NCBI GenBank assembly: GCA_963779685.1
Contig: CAVZZG010000001.1
Location: forward strand, 1,397,941-1,461,940
Source: CAVZZG01 sp963779685
GTDB taxonomy: Bacteria > Actinomycetota > Thermoleophilia > Gaiellales > F1-60-MAGs149
Length of the DNA: 64,000 nucleotides
Direction: 5' to 3'
The position numbers and the translations under genes were made by a program. Within the stretch, counting starts at the first letter, position 1, and each line of letters starts with the position of its first letter. A model generated the notes under the pieces. It worked only from the letters and a program-made list of their open reading frames with translations, was not told where the DNA came from and ran no database searches. This document shows, in pieces, positions 48,522 through 58,477 of the stretch.

Positions 48522-49550
48522 ATGCACGAGTTCCGTTCCGACACCTTTACGAGCCCGGACGACGGCATGCGGCGGGCGATGGCGACCGCCGAGCTCGGCG
48601 ACGACGTCTGGGGCGAGGACCCGACCGTGCGGCGGCTCGAGGAGACCGCGGCCGAGATCTGCGGCATGGAGGCCGGGCTGTTCGTGTCGTCCGGGACGAT
48701 GGGCAACGCGGTCGGGATCCGGTTGCACGCAGGTCAGGGCGACGAGCTCTACGCGCACGCCCGGTCGCACGTGGTCGACAACGAGGGCGGCGGCGCCTCG
48801 GCCCTGTGGGGCGTCTCCCAGCGCCAGTTGCTCGGCGCCGACGGGTTCTTCGACGAGTCCGACCTCGCCGCCTGGCTGGCCGACGGGGCCGACCCCCACC
48901 ATGCGATGCCGCGTCTGGTCTGCGTCGAGGACACGTCGATGGCGGGCATGGGCGCGCCGTGGCCCCTCGACCGCCTCGCGCGCGTGAGCGGGTACGCGCG
49001 CGCACAAGGGATGAAGGTGCACGTGGACGGCGCGCGGCTGTTCAACGCCGCCATCGCGGACGGCGTCGGGGCGCACGAGATCTGCGGGCATGCCGACACC
49101 GTCACGTTCTGCCTCTCGAAGGGGCTCGGCGCGCCCGTGGGCTCGGTCGTCTGCATGCCGTCGGCCGACCTGCCGCGGGCCCTGCGCATCCGTAAGCTGC
49201 TCGGCGGCGGGATGCGCCAGGCCGGCGTGATCGCGGCCGCCGGGCTATACGCCCTGGAGCGCAACATCGAGCGGCTCGCCGACGACCACGCCAACGCCCG
49301 CCGGCTGGCGGAGGGGATTGCGGCCTCCGGCAGGCTCGCGGTCGATCCGGCGCGGGTGCGGACCAACATGGTGCTGGCCCGCTGCACACGCGACGACGAC
49401 TCGGCCCGAGTGGTCTGCGAGGACCTGGCGGCCGTCGGCGTCCTGGCCGCGCCCTACGACGCGCGGACCGTCCGGTTCGTCACCTCGCTCGAGGTCGACC
49501 GAGCGGGTGTTGAGGCTGCACTGACGGCCTTGAGCCCCGTGCTACGCTGA
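48522..49550 (+). CDS. ltaE: low-specificity L-threonine aldolase (PLP enzyme)
   Basis: A 342-residue fold-type I PLP enzyme. It cleaves threonine or allo-threonine to glycine and acetaldehyde. The start (MHEFRSDTFTSPDDGMRRAM), ELGDDVWGEDPTVRRLE and SSGTMGNAVG are diagnostic. The PLP lysine is in CLSKGLGAPVGS near residue 197. It is divergent from the permease, with about 115 bases between. Glycine made here could feed the folate one-carbon pool, in keeping with other genes in the window. The rpmE GTG follows five bases after the stop. Confidence 0.92.
   Translation: MHEFRSDTFTSPDDGMRRAMATAELGDDVWGEDPTVRRLEETAAEICGMEAGLFVSSGTMGNAVGIRLHAGQGDELYAHARSHVVDNEGGGASALWGVSQRQLLGADGFFDESDLAAWLADGADPHHAMPRLVCVEDTSMAGMGAPWPLDRLARVSGYARAQGMKVHVDGARLFNAAIADGVGAHEICGHADTVTFCLSKGLGAPVGSVVCMPSADLPRALRIRKLLGGGMRQAGVIAAAGLYALERNIERLADDHANARRLAEGIAASGRLAVDPARVRTNMVLARCTRDDDSARVVCEDLAAVGVLAAPYDARTVRFVTSLEVDRAGVEAALTALSPVLR
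49543..49548 (+). promoter_or_regulatory. putative -10 box of rpmE
   Basis: TACGCT, overlapping the end of ltaE and seven bases before the rpmE GTG, which has no Shine-Dalgarno. Confidence 0.4.
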
Positions 49551-49555
49551 GAATC

Positions 49556-49768
49556 GTGAAGGCCGAGATACATCCGACGTACGAGCTGACCGTCGTCAAG
49601 TGCTCCTGCGGGAACGAGTTCGAAACCCGCAGCACCAAGGCGGACATGCACGTCGAACTGTGCTCGGAGTGCCATCCGTTCTACACGGGCAAGCAGAAGC
49701 TGATCGACACGGGTGGCCGGGTCGAGCGCTTCCAGCGCCGCCTCGCCAGGGCGCAGGGCTCCAAGTAG
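49556..49768 (+). CDS. rpmE: 50S ribosomal protein L31
   Basis: A 70-residue protein from a GTG start. MKAEIHPTYELTVVKCSCGN and the second Cys pair in ELCSECHPFYTGKQK show the zinc-binding (C+) form of L31, which sits at the subunit interface of the ribosome. The end DTGGRVERFQRR is also typical. The DUF1385 gene follows after seven bases, an arrangement also seen in Firmicutes and some Actinomycetota. Confidence 0.97.
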   Translation: MKAEIHPTYELTVVKCSCGNEFETRSTKADMHVELCSECHPFYTGKQKLIDTGGRVERFQRRLARAQGSK

Positions 49769-49775
49769 CCCCCGC

Positions 49776-50681
49776 ATGACGCCCGTGGGCGGCCAGGCAG
49801 TCCTGGAGGGCGTGATGATGCGCACGCCCCGGTACTGGGCCGTCTCGGTACGGCGCCCCGATGGACGGATCACCTCGAGTGCCCACGCCGCGACCTCCGT
49901 CGCGGCGCGTCACCGCGTGCTCCGGTGGCCCGTCATCCGCGGTATCGCCGCACTCGGCGACTCCCTGACGATCGGCTTCCGCGCGCTCGGCCTGGCGGCG
50001 CAGTACGCGTCGACCGACGAGGATGCCCCGGAGGGCGAGGGTGAGCTCTCGACCTGGTCGATCGTGGTCGCATTCGTGCTCGCGATCGGGTTCGCACTGG
50101 TCCTGTTCAAGGCGTCGCCGGCCCTCCTGGCCGACCTGTTCGGGCTCAACGGCGCGGTGTTCACGCTGGTCGAGGGGCTGCTTCGGGTCGGCTTCCTCGT
50201 CGGCTACCTCGCGCTCCTGTCGCTGATCCCCGATCTGCGGCGGGTGTTCGAGTACCACGCCGCCGAGCACATGGCGATCAACGCCCTCGAGGCCGGGGAC
50301 GAGCTCACCCCCGAGTCGGTCGCCCGCCACAGCCGGATCCACCTGCGCTGCGGAACGGCGTTCCTGCTGTGGGTCATGGTCGTGTCGATCTTCGTCTACC
50401 TGGTGATCGGCAAGCCCGACCACTGGTACTGGCTGGTGCTGTCGCGCTTCGCCATGCTGCTGCCGATCGCCGGACTGGCCTACGAGGTGATCCGGCTCGC
50501 GGGCCGCTACGGCTCGAACCCGTTCGTGCGGGCGGCGCTGGCGCCCGGGCTCTGGCTGCAACGGCTCACGACCCGACCCCCGAGCCTCGACCAGCTCGAG
50601 GTGTCGATCGATGCGCTGCGCGTCGTGCTCGATCTCGAGGCCGAGCACGGTGCGACGCCCGAGGTCGAGGTCATGGCGTGA
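49776..50681 (+). CDS. DUF1385 (YqhQ-like) membrane protein
   Basis: A 301-residue protein starting MTPVGGQAVLEGVMMRTPRY, the hallmark of DUF1385. Several membrane helices follow (about 88-112, 125-150, 190-235). The conserved YHAAEHMAINALEAG lies between them and looks like a metal or catalytic site with two His. Its function is not known, although family members lie next to rpmE and prfA in many genomes. The nearer ATG at 49776 is preferred to the upstream in-frame start inside rpmE. Its stop overlaps the next gene (GTGA). Confidence 0.9.
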   Translation: MTPVGGQAVLEGVMMRTPRYWAVSVRRPDGRITSSAHAATSVAARHRVLRWPVIRGIAALGDSLTIGFRALGLAAQYASTDEDAPEGEGELSTWSIVVAFVLAIGFALVLFKASPALLADLFGLNGAVFTLVEGLLRVGFLVGYLALLSLIPDLRRVFEYHAAEHMAINALEAGDELTPESVARHSRIHLRCGTAFLLWVMVVSIFVYLVIGKPDHWYWLVLSRFAMLLPIAGLAYEVIRLAGRYGSNPFVRAALAPGLWLQRLTTRPPSLDQLEVSIDALRVVLDLEAEHGATPEVEVMA

Positions 50682-52579
50682 CGGGACTCCTTCCGGAGGA
50701 TCTCCGCCGGCAGGTCGCACTGGGGGACGTCGCCCTCGCACCCGACGGCGAGCTCGTCTGCTACACGCGGCGGACGGTGGTCGGCGACGCCGACCGGGTC
50801 GCTCTCTGGCTCGTGCCCTACCGCGGTGGCGTGCCCCGACGCCTCACCGGCGGCGCGGGCCGCGACCGCGCTCCGCGGTTCTCGCCGGACGGGTGCTCCG
50901 TGGCCTTCCTGTCCGATCGCGGCGGGACGAACCAGCTGTACGTGATCGCCGTCGACGGCGGCGAGGCGCTCGCGGTGACCCGGATGGCGCGCGGAGTCGA
51001 TGACTTCGACTGGTGCCCGGACGGTCGCCGGCTGGTCGTCGCCGCGGAGGACGAGCGATCCCCGCGCGTCGTCGGGGAGGAGCGCGAGGGCGGCCCTATC
51101 GCGCGTCACATCACCACGCTCGGATGGCGCCTGGACGGCAAGGGGCTGACGGTCCACGACGTCCACCTGCACGTCGTCCCGGCGCGGGGTGGCCCGCCGC
51201 GTCGCCTCACGAGCGGCAGGTGGTCGGCCACCCTCCCGCGCGTGTCGCCGGACGGCAGGTCGGTGGCGTTCCTGGCCGATCTGGACGCCGACGCCGACCT
51301 CCGCGACCTGGCGCGCCTGCATGCCGTCCCCATCACGGGCGGCGCGGTGCGGCAGCTGGACGGGCCGGACGGCGCCGTCAGCTGGTTCTGCTTCGAGGCC
51401 GACGGCGGCATCGTCTGCCATGCGAAGGAGCGATCGGCTGCGGCCAGCGCCGATCCTCGCCGGGCGTTCCGCATCGACCCGGGCGGTGGTGTCACCGCGC
51501 TCACCGCCGACGACGTCTGCGTCGGCGGGGACGAGACCTCCGACCTCTTCGACTGGGCCGCGTCGAGCGACGCCCACGGGCGGGTGACCTCGGTGGCCGA
51601 GGATGGGTTCTCGCCTCCCATCGCTGCGGGCGGCGGCCGGCTGGCCGACGCGTGCGTGACCGATGGCGTTGCCACCGGTGGCGGTCGTGTGGTCGCTATC
51701 GCCGCGGGATCGAACGAGGCGCCCGAGGTCGTCGCGCTGGAGAGTGGCCGGCTGCGCCGCCTGACGCGCGAGTCGTCCTGGCTGCGCAGCCGTGCGTGGC
51801 CGGAACTCGAGGTCGCCGACGTCGAGGGTGCGGGCGGACGGATCCGCTCGTTCGTGTTCTCGCCGGCGTCCGCCGAGGGCCCGTGCGCGACGGTGTTGCT
51901 GCTCCACGGCGGGCCTGTCCTGCAGTGGACGGCCGTGCCGACGATCGCCGCGCTGATCCTGACCGGCGCCGGCTACCGCGTCGTCACGCCGAATGCGCGC
52001 GGGTCGGCCGGGCGCGGTCGCGACTGGGCGCAGGCGCTTGCCGGTCGCTGGGGCGACGTCGATGCCGCGGACTGCCACGCCGTTCTCGACCACCTCGTCG
52101 CCCGTGGCCTCGCCGATCCCGCCCGGCTGGGCGTCACCGGCCTCTCGTACGGTGGCTTCCTCACCAACTGGCTGGTGGGTGCCTCCGACCGCTTCGCCGC
52201 AGCCGTGTCCGAGAACGGCGTCACCAACCAGGTGAGCGCGTTCGGGCAGTGCGACGTCGGGCCGCTCCTGTGTGGCGCCGATGGGCTGGGCGACACCCTG
52301 AGCCCGGACGGGGTCGATGCGCTCTGGCGCCAGTCGCCTCTGCGCAACGTCGCGCAGATCGCGACGCCGCTCCTGCTGCTGCAGGGCGAGGCGGATCACC
52401 GCTGCCCGCCCGGCGACAACGAGCAGCTGTTCGTGGCCCTGCGGCGGCTCGGCCGCGAGGTGGAGTACGTGCTCTACCCGGAGTCCTCGCACCTCTTCTC
52501 GGGAACGGGCCGCCCCGATCGCCGCATCGATCGTCAGCGGCGGATCCTCGACTGGTTCATGCGGTGGATGCCGGCCTGA
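50678..52579 (+). CDS. S9-family peptidase (prolyl oligopeptidase type), copy 1
   Basis: A 633-residue protein. Residues 1-380 are a beta-propeller with WD40-like repeats (VSPDGRSVAFL and similar). The C-terminal alpha/beta hydrolase domain begins near residue 395. The nucleophile is Ser490 in GLSYGG, the acid is in QGEADHRCPP and the His in YPESSHLFSG. It cleaves short peptides or acyl-peptides in the cytoplasm; no signal peptide is seen. The GTG at 50678 overlaps the DUF1385 stop. A close homologue follows immediately. Confidence 0.92.
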   Translation: MTGLLPEDLRRQVALGDVALAPDGELVCYTRRTVVGDADRVALWLVPYRGGVPRRLTGGAGRDRAPRFSPDGCSVAFLSDRGGTNQLYVIAVDGGEALAVTRMARGVDDFDWCPDGRRLVVAAEDERSPRVVGEEREGGPIARHITTLGWRLDGKGLTVHDVHLHVVPARGGPPRRLTSGRWSATLPRVSPDGRSVAFLADLDADADLRDLARLHAVPITGGAVRQLDGPDGAVSWFCFEADGGIVCHAKERSAAASADPRRAFRIDPGGGVTALTADDVCVGGDETSDLFDWAASSDAHGRVTSVAEDGFSPPIAAGGGRLADACVTDGVATGGGRVVAIAAGSNEAPEVVALESGRLRRLTRESSWLRSRAWPELEVADVEGAGGRIRSFVFSPASAEGPCATVLLLHGGPVLQWTAVPTIAALILTGAGYRVVTPNARGSAGRGRDWAQALAGRWGDVDAADCHAVLDHLVARGLADPARLGVTGLSYGGFLTNWLVGASDRFAAAVSENGVTNQVSAFGQCDVGPLLCGADGLGDTLSPDGVDALWRQSPLRNVAQIATPLLLLQGEADHRCPPGDNEQLFVALRRLGREVEYVLYPESSHLFSGTGRPDRRIDRQRRILDWFMRWMPA

Positions 52580-54408
52580 CCTATAGGGAATGCCTGATCG
52601 ACGAGGTCGCGCTGTCGCCCGACGGGTCGCTGGCCGCCTACTCGCGCCGCACCTGCGAGGGCGGGCGCGACGTCCGCCGGCTCTGGCTCGTACGGGTCGG
52701 CGGCGGCCGGCCGCGGCCGCTGACCACGGGCGCGGTCGCCGACCATGCCCCCGCGTTCTCGCCGGACGGTCGCGAGGTCGCGTTCCTGTCGGCGCGCTCC
52801 GGCGGCGCCGACCAGCTCCACGTGATCGGCGTCGACGGCGGCGAGCCGGAGGCGATCACGCGCTTCGCGCACGGCGTCACGGCCTTCGCGTGGCGCCCGG
52901 ACGGCCGCGCCTTCGCCGTCACGGCGCCCGACGACGCGTCGAGCCTGAGCGTCGGCGAACGCGACGGCGGAACACCCACCGCGCGCATCGTCCGCATGGC
53001 CAACTGGCGGGATGACGACACCTACGGCCTCCTCGACCGGCCGACGCACGTTCACGTGGTCCCCCGACGCGGCGGCCGTTCCCGTCGCGTGACCTCCGGC
53101 CCCTGGTTCGCGTCCTCGCCGCGCTTCCTGCCGGACGGCAGGGTCGCCTACCTGGCCGATCCCTCGGCGGATGCCGACACCCGGCCGAACCCGCAGGTGC
53201 ACTGCGACGGTGCGGTGCTCGTCGCCCACCCGGGCCCCGTCACCGAGTTCGCCGTGGCCCGCGAGGGCGCCGTCGTGGCGGTGGCGCACGGCTCGATCCT
53301 GCCAGATGACGCCGACCCGACGCTCGTCTACCGGAACGGCCGGCTGCTCGACGGTGCCGGCGATTGCTTCTGCCGCGACCTCTCGCCCGATGGGCTCGCC
53401 GTGATCGTCGACGCGGGCGGGCGGGAGCTGGTCCATCGCGTCACCGCCGGCGGCCTCGAGCCGCTGCTCGACCCGGCGCCGCCCTGGACCGTCGACGCCG
53501 TCGCGGCCGGCGGCGACGCGGTCGTCGCCGTGATGGCGGAGGGGCTGGACTGGAGCGACGTGGCCGTCCTGCAGCCGGGCCACGGCCCGCGTTGGCTCAC
53601 CCGGCACGGCTCGGACTGGCTCCGGCGCGCGCCGGCGGTCGCACAGGAGGAGCGCGTCATCGCCGGCGTCCACTGCTTCGTCGCGCACCCGCCGGGTGCC
53701 GGCGACGATCCGCTGGCAACGGTCGTGGCGATCCACGGCGGGCCGGTCTGGCACTGGCGCGGCACGGTCGAGCTCGGGGTGCAACTGCTCGTGCGCGCCG
53801 GCTACCGCGTGGTGCGGCCGAATATCGTGGGGTCGTACGGGTTCGGCGCCGCGTGGGTCGATCGTCTCACCGCTCGGTGGGGCGAGGACGACGCGGCCCA
53901 GTGCCATGCCGTCCTCGATGCGCTCGTCGCCGAGGGCCTCGCCGACCCCGACCGCCTCGGCTGCTTCGGCCGCTCGTACGGCGGCTTCCTCGTCAACTGG
54001 CTGCTCGGCACCTCGCAGCGGTTCGCCGCCGGCGTGTCGGAGTGCGGCGTGGTGAACCAGATCGGCACCTACGCGAACTCCGACACGGGCATCAGCTACT
54101 GCCGGGCCGCCGGCCTCGGCGAACCTCTCGACGATGCGGGCGCGGCCCTGCTGTGGCAGCAGTCGCCCCTGCGGCACGTCGCCGACCTCCGCACGCCGTT
54201 GCTGCTGCTGCAGGGCGAGGACGACCTCCGCTGCCCCACCAGCGACGTCGAGCAGCTCTTCGTGTCCCTCCGCCTGCTCCGCCGCCCGGTCGAGTACGTG
54301 CTCTACCCCGAGGCCACGCACACGTTCCACCGCACCGCGCGGCCCGACCGCCGCGCCGACCGCCACCGCCGCCTGGTCGAGTGGTTCGAGCGCTGGATGC
54401 CGGCCTAG
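52564..54408 (+). CDS. S9-family peptidase, copy 2
   Basis: A 614-residue tandem paralogue of the gene before it, with the same order: beta-propeller (FSPDGREVAFLSARSGG), then hydrolase domain with Ser471 in GRSYGG, the acid in QGEDDLRCPT and the His in YPEATHTFH. The GTG at 52564, overlapping copy 1 by 16 bases, matches the alignment of the two N-termini; a later CTG is possible. The copies are well diverged, so the duplication is old and their substrates may differ. The stop TAG is the first part of the palindromic element that follows. Confidence 0.9.
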   Translation: MDAGLTYRECLIDEVALSPDGSLAAYSRRTCEGGRDVRRLWLVRVGGGRPRPLTTGAVADHAPAFSPDGREVAFLSARSGGADQLHVIGVDGGEPEAITRFAHGVTAFAWRPDGRAFAVTAPDDASSLSVGERDGGTPTARIVRMANWRDDDTYGLLDRPTHVHVVPRRGGRSRRVTSGPWFASSPRFLPDGRVAYLADPSADADTRPNPQVHCDGAVLVAHPGPVTEFAVAREGAVVAVAHGSILPDDADPTLVYRNGRLLDGAGDCFCRDLSPDGLAVIVDAGGRELVHRVTAGGLEPLLDPAPPWTVDAVAAGGDAVVAVMAEGLDWSDVAVLQPGHGPRWLTRHGSDWLRRAPAVAQEERVIAGVHCFVAHPPGAGDDPLATVVAIHGGPVWHWRGTVELGVQLLVRAGYRVVRPNIVGSYGFGAAWVDRLTARWGEDDAAQCHAVLDALVAEGLADPDRLGCFGRSYGGFLVNWLLGTSQRFAAGVSECGVVNQIGTYANSDTGISYCRAAGLGEPLDDAGAALLWQQSPLRHVADLRTPLLLLQGEDDLRCPTSDVEQLFVSLRLLRRPVEYVLYPEATHTFHRTARPDRRADRHRRLVEWFERWMPA

Positions 54409-54626
54409 AGGCCTGATGTGAATCGCTGCGGGCGCACCGCATCCCGCCAGGCCGCGTCGGCCGCTCGGGCGACCCGCGCCGCCCGCCTTGGCGGGCTCTG
54501 CGGGTCGCCACCGCTCTGCGTCCCGGCCGCTTGACGAGGCCTCCCGCCTCGCCTGCGCGACCGGGCCGCATCCGACGCGCCCTGGCGGGCGCGGCCGCGT
54601 ACGCTCGATTCACATCAAGCCTCTAG
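54405..54626 (+). repeat. palindromic intergenic element A (long form)
   Basis: Its ends are inverted repeats: CTAGAGGCcTGATGTGAATCG on the left and the reverse complement of CTAGAGGCtTGATGTGAATCG on the right. The first 50 and last 29 bases match element B at 58358-58440 in opposite orientation; between them is about 140 bases of extra DNA. That insert contains a strong compound hairpin (GGCGACCCGC / GCGGGTCGCC around GCCCGCC-TT-GGCGGGC at 54481-54496). The left end includes the TAG stop of the peptidase gene. Confidence 0.75.
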
Positions 54627-54657
54627 CCGGCCGCCGTGGGCTGGGGCACGGCCTCGC

Positions 54658-54663
54658 TACCCT
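54658..54663 (+). promoter_or_regulatory. putative -10 box of prfA
   Basis: TACCCT, six bases before the GTG at 54670. Confidence 0.4.
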
Positions 54664-54669
54664 GAGGGG

Positions 54670-55748
<1,079 letters not shown>

Positions 55749-55752
<4 letters not shown>

Positions 55753-56291
55753 GCGGGGGGCGCAGCGCGTTGCTGATCGTGGACGTCCAGCACGACTTCC
55801 TGCCCGGCGGCGCCCTCGGCGTCCCGCACGGCGACGAGGTGGTCGAGCCGCTGGTCGTCGCGGCGGCCGAGGCCGACCTCGTGATCGCGAGCCGGGACGA
55901 TCACCCGCCGGATCACTGCTCGTTCGCGACGCAGGGTGGCCCCTGGCCGCCCCACTGCGTGCACGGCACCCGCGGCGCCGAGCTCGAGCCGCGCATCGCC
56001 GCGCTCCCGCTCGATCGCGTCGTGGCCAAGGCGACCTCGGCCGGCAGCGACGCCTACTCCGCCTTCGACGGCACCGGCCTGGCCGGCGAGCTCCGCGAGC
56101 TCGGGGTCGAGCGGCTCGTCGTGGGCGGGCTGGCAACCGACTACTGCGTGCGCGCGACGGTGCTCGATGCGCTCCGGGAGGGCTTCGCGGTGACGGTGCT
56201 GCGCGACGCGGTGCGTGGCGTGGAGGTCGCGGCGGGCGACTCGGAGCGGGCGATCGACGAGATGCGCGCGGCGGGGGCGGTGATCGCGTGA
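55749..56291 (+). CDS. isochorismatase-family hydrolase, nicotinamidase-like
   Basis: A 180-residue protein of the cysteine hydrolase family. Catalytic Asp12 is in IVDVQHDFLPGG, the Lys is in VAKATSAGSDAYSAF and the Cys in GGLATDYCVRAT. The metal-binding DDHPPDHCSFATQGG matches nicotinamidase (PncA), which converts nicotinamide to nicotinic acid for NAD salvage. It overlaps the prfA stop by four bases (GTGA) and prmC by four bases. Placing it between prfA and prmC is unusual but all are clearly coupled. Confidence 0.9.
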
Positions 56292-57133
56292 GCGAGGCGA
56301 CGGCGCCGGTCACGGTCGTCGAGTTCCTCGGCGTCGCCACCGGCTACCTCGAAACGCACGGCTCGCCGACGCCACGGCTGGACGCGGAGCTGCTGCTCGG
56401 CAACGCGCTCGGCCTGCGTCGGCTGCAGCTGTACCTGCATCACGACCGGCCGCTGACACCCGCGGAGGTCGCGACCTACCGCGAGCTGCTGCGCCGGCGG
56501 GGGGCCGGCGAGCCGGTCGCGTACTGCCTCGGTGCGTGGGAGTTCCGGGGCGTCGAGCTGCTGGTCGACGCGCGCGTTCTGGTGCCGCGGCCCGAGACCG
56601 AGGTGCTCGTCGAGCTCGCGCTCGGGTTCCTGCCGACTCGCGGCCGGTTCCTCGATGTCGGCACCGGGTCGGGTGCGATCGCGCTTGCGGTCGCCCGCGA
56701 GCGACGCGATGCCAGCGTGGTCGCATCGGACATCTCGCCCGCGGCCCTCGACGTCGCCCGCGAGAACGCGGCGCGCGCCGGCCTGGCGGTGGAGTTCGTC
56801 GAGACCGACCTGCTGGAGGGGATCACCGGCCGGTACAACGTGATCGCGGCGAACCTCCCGTACGTGGCCGACGACGACCCGCGCCTGGAGGCCGATGTGC
56901 GGGCCTACGAGCCGCACGTGGCGCTGTTCGGCGGGCCGGACGGGCTCGCGATCGTCCGGCGCCTGCTCGCGAGTGCGCGGCCGCGCCTCGTCTCGGGAGG
57001 ATGGCTCGCGCTCGAACTGGCCGAGGGTCAGGCCGCCGCCGTCGCCGGCCTCGCCACCGAGAGCGAGTACTCGGAAGTGCTGGTCGACCGGGATCTCGCC
57101 GGGATCGAGCGCTTCGTCCTGGCCCGATGCTGA
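56288..57133 (+). CDS. prmC: release factor glutamine methyltransferase
   Basis: A 281-residue SAM-dependent methyltransferase that modifies the GGQ glutamine of RF1 and RF2. The N-terminal domain is helical. The SAM site is FLDVGTGSGAIALAVA near residue 120, and the substrate motif is NLPYV, the usual variant of NPPY, near 188. The GTG at 56288 overlaps the previous stop and the 3' end overlaps tsaC by seven bases. Confidence 0.95.
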   Translation: MSEATAPVTVVEFLGVATGYLETHGSPTPRLDAELLLGNALGLRRLQLYLHHDRPLTPAEVATYRELLRRRGAGEPVAYCLGAWEFRGVELLVDARVLVPRPETEVLVELALGFLPTRGRFLDVGTGSGAIALAVARERRDASVVASDISPAALDVARENAARAGLAVEFVETDLLEGITGRYNVIAANLPYVADDDPRLEADVRAYEPHVALFGGPDGLAIVRRLLASARPRLVSGGWLALELAEGQAAAVAGLATESEYSEVLVDRDLAGIERFVLARC

Positions 57134-57724
57134 CGCTGGGCCTCGAGGACGACCTGACCGCGCTGGTGGCGGCGCTCCGGATGGGCGAGATCGTCGCGAT
57201 ACCGACCGACACCGTGTACGGCCTGGCCGCCGCCGCGCACCTCGAGGACGCCTGCTCGCGCCTCCTGCTCGCCAAGGGCCGCGATCTGCGCAAGCCGTCG
57301 GCGATTCTCGCCGGCTCGGTCGAGTCGCTCCTCCAGGAACGTCCTCCCCGAGGCCCCTGCGGCCGCCGTCGGCGCGCTGCTGCCGGGTCCCCTGACGCTC
57401 GTCGTGCCCAACCCGGCGCACCGGTATCCGTGGCTGTGCGGCGCGACGCCCGACCGGATCGGCATTCGCGTGCCCGTGCTGCCGGCATCGCTGGCGGCGG
57501 CGCTGGCATCCGTGCCCGCCGTGCTCGCGACCTCGGCGAACCGGGCGGGCTCGCCGCCGGCCCTGCAGGTCGGCGATCTCGACGCGGACGGGATCTCGGT
57601 CGTCGTCGACGGTGGCGCCTCGCCCGGTGGCGTGCCCTCCACCGTGGTCGACCTCTGCGGCGAGGAGCCGGCGATCCTGCGCGCGGGGCCGGTCGGCCTG
57701 GACGAGATCCGTTCCCGGCTGTAG
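57127..57724 (+). CDS. tsaC: threonylcarbamoyl-AMP synthase (Sua5/YrdC), one frameshift
   Basis: Two frames make one protein of about 198 residues. The first has MGEIVAIPTDTVYGLAAAA and LAKGRDLRKPSAIL, the nucleotide and KxR...K motifs. The second carries GPLTLVVPN, IGIRVPVLPA and ATSANRAGSPP. The join is at CTCCAGGAACGTCC near 57338, where one extra base must be removed. The enzyme makes the threonylcarbamoyl-AMP used for t6A in tRNA and is usually essential, so the shift is probably a sequence error. Confidence 0.85.
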
Positions 57725-57727
57725 GGT
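57722..57727 (+). promoter_or_regulatory. putative -10 box of upp
   Basis: TAGGGT overlaps the tsaC stop and lies seven bases before the upp ATG. Confidence 0.35.
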
Positions 57728-57734
57728 GGCCCGC

Positions 57735-58361
57735 ATGCCGCTGATCGAGGTCAAGCACCCGCTGGTTCGGCACAAGGTCACACTGCTGCGCGACGCCCGC
57801 ACGACCACGCGGGACTTCCGCATGCTCTGCTCGGAGATCGCCGGCATGCTCGCGTACGAGGCGACGCGCGACCTCGACATCGAGCGCGTACCCGTGACGA
57901 CCCCGCTCGAGGCGACCGACGGCTGGCAGGTGTCGGGCAAGAAGGTCGCGATCGTGCCGATCCTGCGGGCCGGGGTCGGCATGCTGGATGGCGTGCTGGT
58001 GATGATCCCGGTCGCGCGGGTCGGGTTCCTCGGCCTGTACCGGAACGAGGACACGCTCGACCCGGTCACGTACTACGAGAAGCTGCCCGCCGACCTGGCG
58101 GAGCGCGAGGTGCTGCTGCTCGACCCGATGCTCGCGACCGGCGGTTCGGCCGTCCGCGCCGTCGATCTCTGCAAGGAGGCCGGCGCGCGCTCGGTGCGGC
58201 TGCTGTCGATCATCGCCGCGCCCGAGGGAGCGGCCGTGCTCGGCGCCGCGCACCCGGACGTCTCCATCTACGTGGCCTGCCTCGACCGCCGGCTCGATGA
58301 TCGCGGCTTCATCCTGCCCGGCCTCGGCGACGCCGGCGACCGCATCTGGGGTACCCGCTAG
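57735..58361 (+). CDS. upp: uracil phosphoribosyltransferase
   Basis: A 208-residue protein, standard length. It makes UMP from uracil and PRPP. The family start VKHPLVRHKVTLLRD, VPILRAGVGM and the PRPP loop LLDPMLATGGSA are all present, and the end GDAGDRIWGTR is typical. The ATG at 57735 is chosen over a GTG nine bases upstream. Its TAG stop is the first part of palindromic element B. Confidence 0.97.
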   Translation: MPLIEVKHPLVRHKVTLLRDARTTTRDFRMLCSEIAGMLAYEATRDLDIERVPVTTPLEATDGWQVSGKKVAIVPILRAGVGMLDGVLVMIPVARVGFLGLYRNEDTLDPVTYYEKLPADLAEREVLLLDPMLATGGSAVRAVDLCKEAGARSVRLLSIIAAPEGAAVLGAAHPDVSIYVACLDRRLDDRGFILPGLGDAGDRIWGTR

Positions 58362-58440
58362 AGGCTTGATGTGAATCGAGCGTACGTGGCCCCGGCCTGG
58401 CGGGATGCGGTGCGCCTGCAGCGATGCACATCAAGCCTCG
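58358..58440 (-). repeat. palindromic intergenic element B (short form)
   Basis: An 83-base element whose arms (GAGGCTTGATGTGaATCG and the reverse complement of GAGGCTTGATGTGcATCG) pair over 18 bases with one mismatch. Bases 58358-58386 are an exact reverse complement of 54598-54626 in element A. As in A, the left end supplies the TAG stop of the preceding gene. Confidence 0.75.
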
Positions 58441-58465
58441 CGTCAACGGCCGAGATCGATCGTAG

Positions 58466-58471
58466 TACGCT
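58466..58471 (+). promoter_or_regulatory. putative -10 box of the wecA-like gene
   Basis: TACGCT, six bases before the GTG at 58478, with no Shine-Dalgarno. Confidence 0.4.
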
Positions 58472-58477
58472 CCCACG

